64,000 nt of DNA from Notolepis coatsorum (GCA_963971535.1 OZ020585.1:27016836-27080835), one strand, 5' to 3'; positions 33,351 to 45,524 are shown, numbered from the stretch's first letter. Program-made: numbers and translations. The notes: generated by a model not told the origin, from the letters alone.

Positions 33351-34150
33351 GGGTTTCTCTCCGTCCCCTGTATCGGCCCATGACTCATCATGAGAACCAC
33401 AGACAGACGTCCATTGTGTGTGAGGTCATATCCTTGACCCTGATGTGCTGCATCTATCTCTTTGCTCCTAGCGCCGCTCCTCTGTTTTTCCCCTGCTGGA
33501 TGGAAGGGAATAAAAAGACCCTGGTCAACCGAAAGGCTACATCAGTCAGATGAGAGAGAAGAGAGGGAGAGAGAGAGAGAGAGAGTGTGTGTGTGTCTCC
33601 TCTATAGCCAGCGGGCCCAGATTAGCCGTGAGAGCTAGAGGATCGCCCCCGCTCGCTGACAAATGAGAAAAGCCGCGGTGGCCTCGGCCAAAGTGACAGG
33701 CCAAATGGAAGCAATTCTTCCTGAGGCGGAGGAGAGCAGCTGTGACCAGGGCCCCGCCGCCATGCTCCTCCAGACAGGGCCTCAGTGTGTGTGTCTGTGT
33801 CTGTGTCTGTGTGTGTGTCTGTGTACGCCATGTCAGCTATAGAGGTCTTACCCAGGAGACAATTGGCATTTCTCTCCCGGCGATCCCGGGGAAGCGGTGT
33901 GTGTGTCGCTGACCTGTGTGAAACCCCATCAGTTGTGGATCACCGTCTACCTTTACCTGGAGGGGAGGTTCCACTGTGTGTGTTTGTTTTCTTCCTCTGC
34001 CCTGCTACCCGGAGATACACTATTGCGCTCGGACAGAGGTATGTATGTGTGCATCTGTCAATGCGCATGATTGTATTGGTGTAGCTGCTGCCCCACTAGT
34101 CGATAGGAAAACGTGTGTGTGTGTGTGTATGTGTGACATTATGTGTGAGT
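33351..34150. other. Low-complexity GT/GA-rich stretch, no gene seen
   Basis: (GA)n at about 33560-33585 and several (GT)n or TGTGTCTG runs between 33780 and 34140. Short frames across them follow the repeats. A weak continuation of the regulatory-looking island may extend to about 33530. Confidence 0.5.
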
Positions 34151-34158
34151 ATGTGCAT

Positions 34159-37100
34159 TAGGGCGGGCCATACTTTTTTTTTTTTGGAAAATCAATCGAG
34201 TGGGGTGTCTAAAATATGTGTTTTTTTGTGGGGAATTCAAATATGGGATTATTTTTCTAATCGGATAACTCCTACCTACATTGTTTTGGATTTCAAAATG
34301 GCCGATTTGACCATTTTTCACCCCTTGGCCATACATGGATGCCAACATGAATCTGAAGGAAATCCTAACATGCAAGGTGTCTAAATGATGTGTTTCTTAA
34401 TGGGGAATTCAAATATGAGTTCATTTTTGGGATAGGATAACTCTAACCTACATCATTTTGGATTTCAAAATGGCCGATTTTACCATTTTTCACCCCTTGG
34501 CCATACATGGATACCAACATGAATCTGAAGGAAATCCTAACATGCAAGGTGTCTAAATGATGTGTTTCTTAATGGGGAATTCAAATACGAGGTCATTTTT
34601 GGGATAGGATAAATATAACCTGCATAATTTTGGATTTCAAAATGGCTGATTTTACCATTTGAACCCATTGGTATTGTATTACAAAATTGCAAAGATAAAA
34701 AATATATGGGAAATCATTTATAATGACAAAGCCATCAAATTTATTAACAAGTGAACTGTATATAACTGGATACAACTCCAAATATCAATAATAATAATAC
34801 TAACTATAATAAATTGTATTTGTAATGCACACAAACACCTAAGTGCTAAATCTCGATCTCCTGACTTCTTGAACTTTGCCAGGTTCCAATATCTTGATTG
34901 GACTCATTCTTGGATGGCAAGATCTCCTACTGTACTGCTTTAGCCACCAACCTACAAACACAAACTTAAAGTCAACGTCAGCCATAAATAGGTGAGCTCT
35001 TTCCAGAACTACTCAGCAGAAACCTCTGTAACCATTTTAACAAACGTCTCAATGTATTGAGAAAATCCATGGGGCTCCATCAATCCTCTATCTTCTTAAA
35101 ACATTGGAAAGGCAGGGGATGGAAAAGAAGGCAGAGAAAAGGAGAAGGGGCAAAGAAGAAAGCTTTGCAGCAGCAGACAAGGTTGCCAGGAAGGATGTTG
35201 AGAGCTTCCTTACAGTCCCTGAAGTTGAGCTCATTCCTGAAACTGACCCTGCAGCTTCAGCAAAGCTACGGAAAAATGATGATGAGATTCCAAACATCGC
35301 CCTTGCTAGTGTAAGGTATGGCATAGGTCTAAGGCCAACTGCAGCTATAGCAACTGCAGCTCTGATTGATGCAGGACTCATCTTAGAAGATGACACAAGT
35401 AAAGTGATTGATAAGAACAAGGTTAAGAGAGCACAAGAAAAGTCGATGCAAGAGCTGGGGGAAGAGTTTGAGGAGAAGTGCAGGGAGGAGGGGGGGATCT
35501 CATGTATCGTCTTTGATGGGCGGATTGACATGACCAATGTGATGATGGAAGCTGAGGGCAGTGACCAATCTTTTCCTGCAAAGATCAAGGAAGAACACTA
35601 TAGTGTTGCTAGTGAGCCTGGCAGCTGTTCCACTTTACACCAGAGAAAGCAACTAAAGAGGAGTCCCATGCAGAGAAGATTGCTAAGGTCCTGTTTGCCT
35701 GGCTGAAAGAGAGAGGTTCTGATAAGACCTTGTGGGCCATTGGAGGAGACTCGACCAATGTCAACACTGGAGTGAAGGCAGGTGTAATGCTGGAGCTGCA
35801 CCTGGGGAGAAAGCTGGTCTGGTTGGTGTGCAACCTGCACACTGGTGAACTTCCACTGCGCCGTCTCATTGTTGAAGTTGATGGGGCTACTCTGTCTGAC
35901 AACAAATTGTCTCTGCCAATAGGACAGCTCCTTGATTCTGTTACAGACTTGGAGATCAATCCTAACTTCACCAGGATCTTTCTTGGCCCTCCGCTGATCA
36001 AGCTGCCTGAGAAGATCATTCAAGATCTCTCAACTGATCAACACTATGGCTATAAGCTGGTCTGTGCAATCAGGGATGGAGTGCTTTCTGCAAGGCTGGC
36101 TCTGCTGGAGATTGGGCAGGTAAACCACAGCCGCTGGCTCACCACAGCAAACAGACTCCTCAGGCTCTGGGTGTCAAAGCATCAACTTAAAAGAAAGAAC
36201 CTGAATAATCTACAATGCATTGTGGAATTCATCATTGGAGTGTATTATCCATGTTGGTTCAACATGAAGGTCAAGCACTCCTGAATCGAAGGGCCTAGGC
36301 ACATCCTGTTTCAGCTGGACTGCCTCAAGTCTCAGAGGAAGGAGGTGCTGGATGTTGTGATGCCAACTGTGAGAAGATCTGCTTGGTATGCCCACAGTGA
36401 AGCCATCCTCCAAACACTGCTGTGCTCTGAGGATCAAAAAGAGAGAATTGAGGGGGTGGAGAGAATCCTGGCCATCAGGGGAGAGGGGGATCCAGACACT
36501 CAGCTGGGAGACTCCTGTGTCAGGATCAGAAGAACACCTCACATCAATAGTGACGTTCCAGCATTGGTGGCTTAATCAGCTGGTCAGAAGATTTGTCAGA
36601 GCCACCTCTCACCTGCTCCCTAAGCACTTCCGAGGTGAAGAACTTAATCAACACCCCCATGGAGGTTCTCGACTGGCCTTGCCACACACAAAGCATCGAG
36701 AGGGTTGTTAAAATGGTGACTGAGGCCTCTGCTAAGTACTTTTCACAAGAAAAAAGGGATGGAGGGATCAGGGCTCAGGAGACCAGCAGGAGGCTGATGT
36801 CCAAGAATGAATCCAAGCAGGACTTGTGCAACCTGATCAAATTTAAGAAGATAGAGGATTGATGGAGTCCCATGGATTTTCTCAATACATTGAGACGTTT
36901 GTTAAAATGGTTACAGAGGTTTCTGCTGAGTAGTTCTGGAAAGAGCTCACCTATTTATGGCTGACGTTGACTTTAAGTTTGTGTTTGTAGGTTGGTGGCT
37001 AAAGCAGTACAGTAGGAGATCTTGCCATCCAAGAATGAGTCCAATCAAGATATTGGAACCCGGCAAAGTTCAAGAAGTCAGGAGATCGAGATTTAGCACT

Positions 37101-37604
37101 TAGGTGTTTGTGTGCATTACAAATACAATTTATTATTGTTAGTATTATTATTATTGATCTTTGGAGTTGTATCCAGTTATATATACAGTTCACTTGTTAA
37201 TAAATTTGATGGCTTTGTCATTATAAATGATTTCCCATATCTTTGCAATTTTGTAATACAATACCAATGGGTTCAAATGGTAAAATCAGCCATTTTGAAA
37301 TCCAAAATTATGCAGGTTATATTTATCCTATCCCAAAAATGACCTCATATTTGAATTCCCCATTAAGAAACACATCATTTAGACACCTTGCATGTTAGGA
37401 TTTCCTTCAGATTCATGTTGGCATCCATGTATGGCCAAGGGGTGACAAATGGTCAAATCGGCCATTTTGAAATCCAAAACAATGTAGGTAGGAGTTATCC
37501 GGTTAGAGAAATAATCCCATATTTGAATTCCCCACAAAAAAACACATATTTTAGACACCCCACTCGATTGATTTTCCAAAAAAAAAAAAGTATGGCCCGC
37601 CCTA
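34159..37604 (+). mobile_element. Cut-and-paste DNA transposon with very long TIRs and 8-bp TSD
   Basis: ATGTGCAT flanks both ends (34151-34158, 37605-37612). The ends begin TAGGGCGGGCCATAC followed by a T-run and GGAAAATCAATCGAGTGGGG. The left inverted repeat runs to about 35098 and the right from about 36846, so the arms are about 940 and 760 bp. The difference is a 172-bp tandem duplication in the left arm (34329 and 34501 onward). Between the arms is one transposase remnant. An 8-bp duplication with YAGGG ends fits the hAT superfamily, but arms this long are atypical and assignment stays open. Confidence 0.9.
35104..36862 (+). pseudogene. Transposase-like protein of the long-TIR element, decayed
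   Basis: The frame opens just inside the left arm and its stop lies in the right arm. The N-terminal part (35104-35610) has KDVESFLTVPEVELIPETD, RPTAAIATAALIDAGLI and GISCIVFDGR. The central part (from about 35625 in another frame) has WAIGGDSTNVNTG, VCNLHTGELPLRRL, LSTDQHYGYKL and NHSRWLTTANRLLRLWVS. The C-terminal part has MPTVRRSAWYAHSEAILQ, DTQLGDSCVRIR and DWPCHTQSIERVV. Defects are a frameshift near 35617, a stop at 36282-36284 and a frameshift near 36568. GGDST, STDQ and SIERVV could supply a D-D-E triad (inference), and the RW motif recalls hAT. I know similar multicopy uncharacterised proteins in fish and arthropods but cannot name the superfamily. No BED zinc finger is seen. Confidence 0.75.
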
Positions 37605-37884
37605 ATGTGCATATCCTTCCCTGCCTGCTATCCCACACTTAATAGTAACAGTATAGGTAAACAGGGTAACACTTTATAAGGTCCTTGTAATAATACGTGT
37701 TAGTTAATAGGTAATAAGGCCCTTATAAGATGCTTATTAATATTATTATGTGTTAATAATACTATTAAGTGTTAAAAGCATCATAAACACATTTATTGTT
37801 CATTATTGACGGTTATAAGCACGTGTTAACAATTTACACACTGCTTAAGAATGTTAATAAAAGCCTAATAGTTTATAATAGCAG

Positions 37885-37886
<2 letters not shown>

Positions 37887-37942
<56 letters not shown>
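37887..37942. repeat. (ATCA)n microsatellite with SINE/LINE-tail-like flank
   Basis: Fourteen or so TCAA/ATCA units followed by GATTTATTTATATAGCACAT, typical of a retroposon 3' terminus embedded in the left arm of the 37665 element. Confidence 0.85.
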
Positions 37943-37943
<1 letters not shown>

Positions 37944-38279
37944 GATTTATTTATATAGCACATTTAACATGACACACAGTAACACTTTTATTTACATTTT
38001 TATTATTTACAATTCATTGAGTCTTACTAACTTACCTACTCTGTCATTGTTAAATTTTTACTAAGCTTTTTTGTTGCTTTATTAAGGTAAAAAAAACAAC
38101 AACATTATTACTCATTTATATGCTTTTTGCAGATACCGGATCTAAAGCGAGAACAATGCCTTATTAAGGTTAATATATCCTTTATTATGCATTTATTACT
38201 TATTATATAATTCCCATCTGGAATGAGCACTACATGTTGTCAAGGTTGATAAAATGTTAATTCAAAATTGCATATAAAT

Positions 38280-39100
38280 TAGGGCTGTCAGTTTATCGCG
38301 TTAATTAGATTAATTAATTACACAGCAAATTATCGCGTTATGAAAATTAACTCAAAATTAATTACAAATTTTTTTTTTTTTTTTTTTTTTTATATAATAT
38401 TTTTTTTGTATCTCATTCATTCCATAAGAATGTAGAATACACATTTACAGATGTTTTTTAATATGGTCCATTTGCATGTTCTTGGTATCTGATTCTAGGG
38501 ACATCTATGAATCTCAGGGAATGTATTCCCAGTGTCAGAAATACTGTGGGCTAGATCCACAAAGAATGAATTGCACAGTGCAAGTTGCACCCTTACTTAC
38601 AATTCATTATGAATTGAAAATGGGGGACCCTGATGTAAACAAGACGAAAGTCTTTCTCTGATCTGCATCCCCTTAACAATTGTGTGTATTGAGCCGTACT
38701 GTATTGTACCCATTCTGCAATCTGTTAATAACATTTTCATTCAATCACTCAATCTGCGCTGTGATTGATTGAATGAAAATTTTATTTTGAGTAAATTGTA
38801 ATGAACCAAATGAGAATATCAATATTTTTTTGTTATCTTTGACTGTGAATAACACCATGCTCAAATTGACCAGACCTGAAAAATCTAAGCAAATTAATAG
38901 ATGGAAGATGATCAAACAGAAGGTTTTGTAGATACAGTACTGAATTCTGCCATCCGGACACATGCAATTTGAAATATGATTATAGAATATAGAATATCAG
39001 GCATAAAATGGTTATGCGATTAAAATGCGATTAATTAGATTAATTAATTACAAATCCTGTAATTAATTAGATTAATTTTTTTAATCGCCTGACAGCACTA
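38280..39100. mobile_element. hAT-type MITE, 821 bp, TSD ATATAAAT
   Basis: ATATAAAT flanks it at 38272-38279 and 39101-39108. The TIRs are TAGGGCTGTCA and TGACAGCACTA. Subterminal ATTAATTAGATTAATTAATT repeats occur at both ends. It is related to the MITE at 2226-2873. It is nested in the 37665 element and contains a LINE tail at 38618-38755. Confidence 0.9.
38610..38756 (+). mobile_element. LINE 3' tail, copy 2 of 3
   Basis: GGGGGACCCTGATGTAAACA, GACGAAAGTCTTTCTCTG and CATTCTGCAATCTGTTAATA match the blocks at 8375 and 45412. The tail is ATTC followed by AATCACTCAATC. It lies inside the hAT MITE, so it inserted later. GATTGATTGAATGAAAATTT immediately after could be an inverted match to the tail. 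Confidence 0.7.
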
Positions 39101-39122
39101 ATATAAATACATGGTTTTAACG

Positions 39123-39300
39123 GTGAATAGAATAGAATAGAAATAGAATAGAATAGAAACACTTTTATTATCCCGTGGGAAATTTGACACTGCAAATCGC
39201 TCACATTAAACATTTAGACAGAACAAGTCACAAATAAGAATAACAAAACAAATTGCCTAAGAATAAGAATATAATCAAATAAAATAGAATACAAATAGTG
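39123..39300 (-). mobile_element. LINE/SINE 3' end with (GAATA)n tail
   Basis: GAATAGAATAGAATAGAAAT repeats followed by ACACTTTTATTATCCCGTGG and GAAATTTGACACTGCAAATC resemble the 3' end, read in reverse, of fish LINEs that terminate in GAATA or GATAA repeats. The similar block at 57901 begins with AAGATAAGATAAG. Confidence 0.5.
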
Positions 39301-40635
39301 AAGCACGAAAACACACCTTAAGACAGTTCTTTAAAAGCATTTTCATTTTTTACTTTCCATAATTTTCACGTAAATCTGGGCCACATGCATCCAGAAAGAC
39401 AACATTCTATAAAACAGGCCTTTGAGAAAAAATAGTACAGTTATTAGTACAAGTACAGTATCTTTCAACATTGAAAGTGCAATTACATAAAAACTACTCT
39501 GGTCGATTTTAATTAAAACATTTAAATAAATGGAAACAGTGGAACAGTAATATGCTTATACTGTAGGCTCTACCACTGCACAGAAATGTAACATTTTCTT
39601 TCTAAAGTGATTACTAATGGTTACAGGCATGTTGGAACACATACCATGTTGGAAGATAGATAACTATACAAACATTCTGTTGTTTCTGATCATTGAACTG
39701 CATTATTATCCTGCCCTCAGTGTGTGTCTGTACACAAATCGAAAGGTAGCGAACAAGACTTGGAAGAAATTCTGAACCTAAAGTTGATGGTCTTTACTGT
39801 TGTCTGTTCTCTCCAAGGAACACCATTTGTAAAACTGAACACAATTTTTATCAATGACATTGCATGTCCTAATGTATCTTCAAAGGACAGCTAAAGTTGC
39901 AAATGTCACCTGATAATGATATGAACTTCTATAAAGTTCACTAATCTATGAAATATAAAACAGAAATAGCCCTTTGGCTTGACTCACAGTTAGCATGACC
40001 CAGCAATACAGATAGGCTAACCAGGAACTAACAGATAGTGTAGTCAAGACTAAGCAAACACTTTAGCTGAGCATTCTTACACAAAGAACTCAGAATATAT
40101 AAACATAACACAATAAACTACACAATATGATGCTTGCTCAATACACATAAAACACAAGCAATAGTTTCCGAGGCACAGACAGAGCTGGAAAAATCAAGGT
40201 AGTTAAAGCTGAGAGCTCATGGAAAACAAAGCAAAAACATTCTGGAGGGAAAAATGGCTGACCTGGTGGTATTACTAACTAAATCAGCAAATAGCATCAA
40301 AGCTAGGAAAAGCTAGCGAAAATGAGTGCAATACTTAAAATAACCACATGAGGGAGAAACATAATGACTAAACCAATAATTACCAATACATTGTTTAATG
40401 GTTTTTAAGTTACAATTACACAATTCTTTACAATTGTTGATGTGATTAGGGATGTTTTATATACTGTCTTCAGAATACAATACAATTAACCAATGTTGAA
40501 AAATACTATTTCCTCAGATAGCTCACCAAGCAGAACATAGAATGCTGGTATTCTGACATGATGAGTATGACCCTTCCTTTTTTACAGTTTCTTTGACAGA
40601 CACATGGAAATATTTATCTTATTTGTCTGCATTTT

Positions 40636-40853
40636 TTTTTTTTTTTTAACGTCATTTTTTAGCGTTTATCGCTTTTTCTGGTCAAGCGTGACCGACAGAA
40701 ACAGGTTGAATGGGATATAGATCAGGGGAAGACACTCTGAGAAAATACGGCGAGTCCGGGAGTCGAACTCGTGTACCCCAGATCCGTGACGAGCACGGTT
40801 GTCCCCGACGCCGAAATAGCGCCGAGATACGCGGTGAGCTACGGGAGCTCCCC
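40636..40853 (-). mobile_element. tRNA-derived SINE, 218 bp, 13-bp TSD
   Basis: TTGTCTGCATTTT flanks it at 40623-40635 and 40854-40866. On the minus strand it opens GGGGAGCTCCCGTAGCTCAC (A-box side), has CGAGTTCGACTCCCGG (B box) and ends in a poly(A) run. It is a third SINE family here, distinct from those at 5633 and 10627, and sits inside the 37665 element. Confidence 0.85.
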
Positions 40854-42171
40854 TTGTCTGCATTTTCTATCCATTAAAATGCTTGCTACAAGGCAGGGTT
40901 AGATCAGGTAAGGGGGAAAAGGCTGTATTTGGTGTGTGACTCTAGGGAGAAAAAGAGAAAGAGTGAGTGACTGATGTTTTGGAGACTAGATGCAGATGTT
41001 AGCAGCCAAGCTAATGTTACACAAATGTTATTTCAGTTATTAGGTCACGAACAAGCCTTGGAAGAAATCCAACTATTAATTATAGTTATTTCAGTTTCCT
41101 GCAACACATTGGCTTCATCCAGGGCTTCCATTATCATCAGGAATATCTTGAAAATCTAGATAAAAAATTCAACATAGTGCTCAGCCAGATGATGGAGCTG
41201 CAAAAAGCATATTTAACTGTTAATAAGTGCATAATAAAGGATAAATTAACCTTAATAAGGCATTGTTCTTGCTTTAGATCCGGTAATTGCAAAAAGCATA
41301 AACTGTTAATAAGTGCATAATAAATGATTTAGCAAAAAGCATAATTAACTGTGAATTAGTGCATAGTTAACTGCTAATAAATGAATAATATCGGTATTTT
41401 AAGCAACAAAAAAGGTTAGTAAAGGTTTAACAATGACGTAAGTTAGTAAGACTAAATTAATGTGTTTGTAATGCTATTATAAACAATTATAAGGAACTTA
41501 TAAGGCTTTTATTAACGTTCTTAAGCGGTCTATAAATTGTTAAGAAGTTTCTTGTAATTGCTTATAACTGTTTTATAATCTTACAATAACCATGTTCATG
41601 ATGCTTTTATTAATACTTAATATAGTCTTATTACAAGGACCTTAATATAAAGCATTACCGTAAACAGTGTTCCTGCATGGTTCCAAAAACTACAGCTAAT
41701 TGATTAGTTAAAGCTCATGTATTAATTATCACTAATAATCCTGAACAGCTTGTTTAGGCTTTTGTAATGTGAAGACTTCAAACCCTGGCCAAACAGCAAG
41801 GACTGGCCTATGTCATATCCCCCCCAGCACCTAAATAACATTTCAGGCTGCCAAATCCAAGACTAAGCTAAACCCATTTCACATATACATTCTGTATGTT
41901 ACATAATATATAAAAATGATGTGAGGTGGGGGAGACTGGATGCCCTACAAAATTGAGGCAGTTGCCTGTTTACATATTTTTTTTTTAGAATTATAATAAT
42001 AATTATATTGTTTCAATTATTTTCTTTTTTTGCCATCCTGAATACCAACATGTTTTAAATGTGTCATTCTTAACACATTTATATCTTTACTTTACAAATC
42101 ACATCCTCAACACACTGTGTTATTTCAGCATCTTTTTTGTGTGAAAGCAGTACACTGCCATAAATATGTTA

Positions 42172-42172
<1 letters not shown>

Positions 42173-42264
<92 letters not shown>
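42173..42264. repeat. (TG)n microsatellite
   Basis: About 46 uninterrupted TG units. The Cys/Val and Thr/His frames across it are artefacts of the repeat. Confidence 0.97.
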
Positions 42265-42265
<1 letters not shown>

Positions 42266-42330
42266 ACGTGCGTGAGTGTGCACATATGGGTTGTATAGGT
42301 GTTACAATGTTTCCACCTACTGCACCTGGA

Positions 42331-42487
42331 CTGGATCAGAGCCTCTGGAGTGGTGCTGTGGGTTGAGGACTGGATCAGAGCCTCTGGAGTGGTGCTGTGA
42401 GTTGAGGACTGGATCAGAGCCTCTGGAGTGGTGCTGTGGGTTGAGGACTGGATCAGAGCCTCTGGAGTGGTGCTGTGGGTTGAGGAC
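42331..42487. repeat. 39-bp minisatellite, 4 copies
   Basis: A unit beginning GGATCAGAGCCTCTGGAGTG and ending GGTTGAGGACT is repeated four times almost perfectly (one G/A change in copy 2). Because 39 is divisible by three, all frames stay open; the plus-strand product would repeat GSEPLEWCCGLRT. No other evidence of coding. Confidence 0.95.
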
Positions 42488-42938
42488 AGCCTCCACACAA
42501 CAACGGCGTCAGGGCAGCTCAGCCCCTATAGCTTCAGCCCTGTGGCGTTATAATAAAAGATAAAAAATAAAAACTCCCCTGCTGAGCTGCATGCTCTCCT
42601 CCGGCTGCTGCCGTTGGCATAGTGACCTGTTAAGAGCAAGACACTTCCAGAGAGGTAGGATGGAGAGCGAGAGAGTGATGAGGAGAGAGGGAATGGAAAG
42701 CAATGTATGGTGGGAGTGAGTGAACAAGCTGTCTGAGGAGCTGTGGGAGGCATGGAGGCTGATGCAGTATAGCAGGATGGCAGGTTGGGAGGCAAGCTGT
42801 GGCTCCTGTATTGTTGTCTCACCAGAGGATTCTATCCTGCCACCCTGTGTTCAATCAGCCTGCCTTTCAGGAGATTCACCCATGCCTGTCGTCTCCATCG
42901 GCGCCTCCTCTGCTGCACCACCACACACTCTCCCCCTT

Positions 42939-43283
<345 letters not shown>

Positions 43284-43314
43284 GCTCTCTCACTCCCCTC
43301 TCCCCACTCTCTCA

Positions 43315-43640
43315 CCCTGGGCCGAGCAGCCATCATAATTACTCCATGCCAGAGGAATCAATTAGAGCTAAGCACCATTGTTTCCCCGAATGGAGCCCGA
43401 ACATTAAAGTTTAAAAACTCTCGAATTATTAAAAAGTCATGCTCTCAGGGACACAGAGAATATTTACTGTTAACAAATAACTTAATAACTTCACTCCCAA
43501 TTATTAATTCATGCCTGGTGTCGGGCTTGGGTCGTGGTTAATTCCCCCGCCTTTATGCGTGGTTAATATGCATCACCTCTTGACTATTGTATAAGAGAGC
43601 TTGGCATATCTGTCACAGCTGTTTGTGTCTGGAAATTCTG
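43315..43640. promoter_or_regulatory. Candidate conserved non-coding island
   Basis: Non-repetitive AT-rich DNA between the CCCT array and the next MITE, with CATAATTACTCC, ATCAATTAGAGC, CGAATTATTAAA, CAATTATTAATTC, GGTTAATTCC and TTAATATGCAT. Dense homeodomain and POU-like cores without repeats or coding suggest an enhancer. Inference only. Confidence 0.35.
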
Positions 43641-43752
43641 AGCTATACGGTTTTGTTTCTTGACAGATTGACTTAAATATTCCGGTCCTAACAAATGTTG
43701 GTATTCAGGGGTTGGGAAATTTATGTAATTTGAGCTATGTGCAATATGGTAA

Positions 43753-44600
43753 CACTTTGAGTGCCGTGGGTTAATTCACATTTAGTCCCTTGAATGCCAC
43801 CATCGGTGTCAATGTTAACGTTAATATCGCCTAATCTATGTTTTAAATTATGGCTATGTGTCTAATCTGCCCGTCGCTTATCAAAGAATCATTTTCCAGT
43901 CAGTGTTGTCAAGGCAGATTGGTTTTTTATCGCTTCATTTCCGTTTGAGAGCATTTTGAAAAGCACCCGTTTTCAGGTGAAAAACAACCTATTCTATGAT
44001 AATCGCCTTTTACTGGAATATTCCAGAATGTTGATATTTGTCGGCCTATTTATGAATCGTTTTCAAATAAACGCTAGATGATCAATAGTATATGTGCACG
44101 CATGCACGTTTGAGCCGCGCGCTGATAATAGCTGCTTTCATTTCCTCATGGATTTTACAGTGAAACAGCTAGAGCACATATCACAAAAAACGTATATCTC
44201 TGTGAAAACGAGTCTGATTATCCTAACACTGATAACATAGATGCCTTACCTGACATCAGATGGTATCCAAATGGTATATTCCAATTCCTGATCACCATTC
44301 GAAAAAATCGATAAGTATATTGATCCAACGTGTGTAGAGTATAACCCATGCTCGCCGCGGCTCAGAGACTCCAGAATGAACTCTGGTAACTCCGGCTGCA
44401 TCAGTGGACTGGAAAATGTGGACTGGAATATTTCTTTTCCCCCATCCATTTTCATTGAGTCCATTCCAAAAGGGTGATTTACCATCTGGGAGACGATAGG
44501 GGGCGCTTTTTTCACATCTGAAAATTACAAGAAAAGCGTGACGTGGCTTTCAACGTAACTATCGTAAACCCGAGATTAGCCGTGAGTGGCGCTCAAAGTG
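43753..44600 (-). mobile_element. TTAA-inserting (piggyBac-type) MITE, copy 2
   Basis: The TIRs are CACTTTGAGTGCC on the left and GGCGCTCAAAGTG on the right. TTAA follows the right end (44601-44604), with GTAA (mutated) before the left. The interior matches copy 1 (21101-22038) in reverse: GATGTCAGGTAAG, GGTGATCAGGAATTGGAATA and ATGGACTCAATGAAAATG all recur on the minus strand. The minus-strand frame 44515-44246 ends at the same splice-donor-like AGGTAAG. Confidence 0.85.
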
Positions 44601-44604
44601 TTAA

Positions 44605-45410
44605 TAAGATTAGCTAGGTCAGGTTTGCTTAAATGAGGCAATCATTATCCTTGCCTTGACCAGAATCTTAAAAAGACTTGAAAGTATTGAGACTTTGATG
44701 TAGCCCACAACTTGGTGTCAGTAAAGAGGTGGTTGGCTGGGCTCTGATTGTGAATCAAACAACTGCAAGTCAGTTTGTTCACATTACCCCTCTGGTCTCT
44801 CCCCCGCTGAGCCAAGTGGCCCGCCAAACTGTTTGAATTGAAAATGATTTACCATCTAATCATAGCACTTGAGTTTGGACCTGAATATGAGTGGCACAGT
44901 GAGAGATTAAAGGACCTGTAGCCCTTGTACTAGCTAATCAGAACACACATTTCCCCCCTGGCCATTTTGCTGAACATAGCTTACTTTAATTTTTTTGCTT
45001 TGTTTACTTTAAAAAAATTAATTAAAGCCGGTCGATTGTGGAGCGAGTGCCAATTTGAAAATCCACAGCTCATAAACCCCACCTCTCCCTTCAGCCCTCC
45101 CCCAGAGTGAAGCCCCTCCCTAGTGAAAATACAAATTAATAACAAAGGATAACAAAGGAAAATAACAACCCCTCCCGAAACAAGACAAACAAAGTAATTA
45201 CCTGTCCAGGAGAAACTCTGTGACCATCGCATGCTGCATCAGTTGACGCCGTCACTGAAAAGCTGTGGAGCTTGAAAATTGTCTGCCATAATTAGAAATA
45301 GAATAATCGACTTTTCTAATCTAACGGTAGACAGGGAGTTCCAAGTAGCTACCTACAGCATTAGCTATATGGCTAGCCTTCTGCTGCCCAGACTGGCTGG
45401 CAGCCAGTCT
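44605..45410. other. No gene or element boundary recognised
   Basis: AT-rich sequence; short frames without domains. No terminal repeats or target duplications found. Confidence 0.5.
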
Positions 45411-45411
45411 G

Positions 45412-45524
45412 GGGGACCCTGATGTAAACAAGACGAAAGTCTTTCTCTGGTCTGCATCCCCTTAACAATTGTGTGTATTGAGCTGTACTGTATTGTACCC
45501 ATTCTGCAATCTGTTAATAACATT

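Larger units (their letters stand above)
37665..41659. mobile_element. 4-kb non-coding TIR element, TSD GTAAACAG
   Basis: GTAAACAG stands at 37657-37664 and 41660-41667. The ends are inverted repeats, GGTAACACTTTATAAGGTCC on the left and GGTAATGCTTTATATTAAGG on the right read inward. Inverted similarity extends to about 38220 and back to about 41200 (for example CCGGATCTAAAGC at 38138 against GCTTTAGATCCGG at 41271). Many AATAAGTGCATAATAAA-type internal inversions occur. No transposase was found. It carries later insertions: an hAT MITE, a LINE tail and a SINE. Confidence 0.8.

Noticed and set aside
35088-36023. Minus-strand frames of 136-166 codons inside the long-TIR transposon
   Set aside because: Antisense to the transposase remnant, with serine-rich composition expected from the complement.
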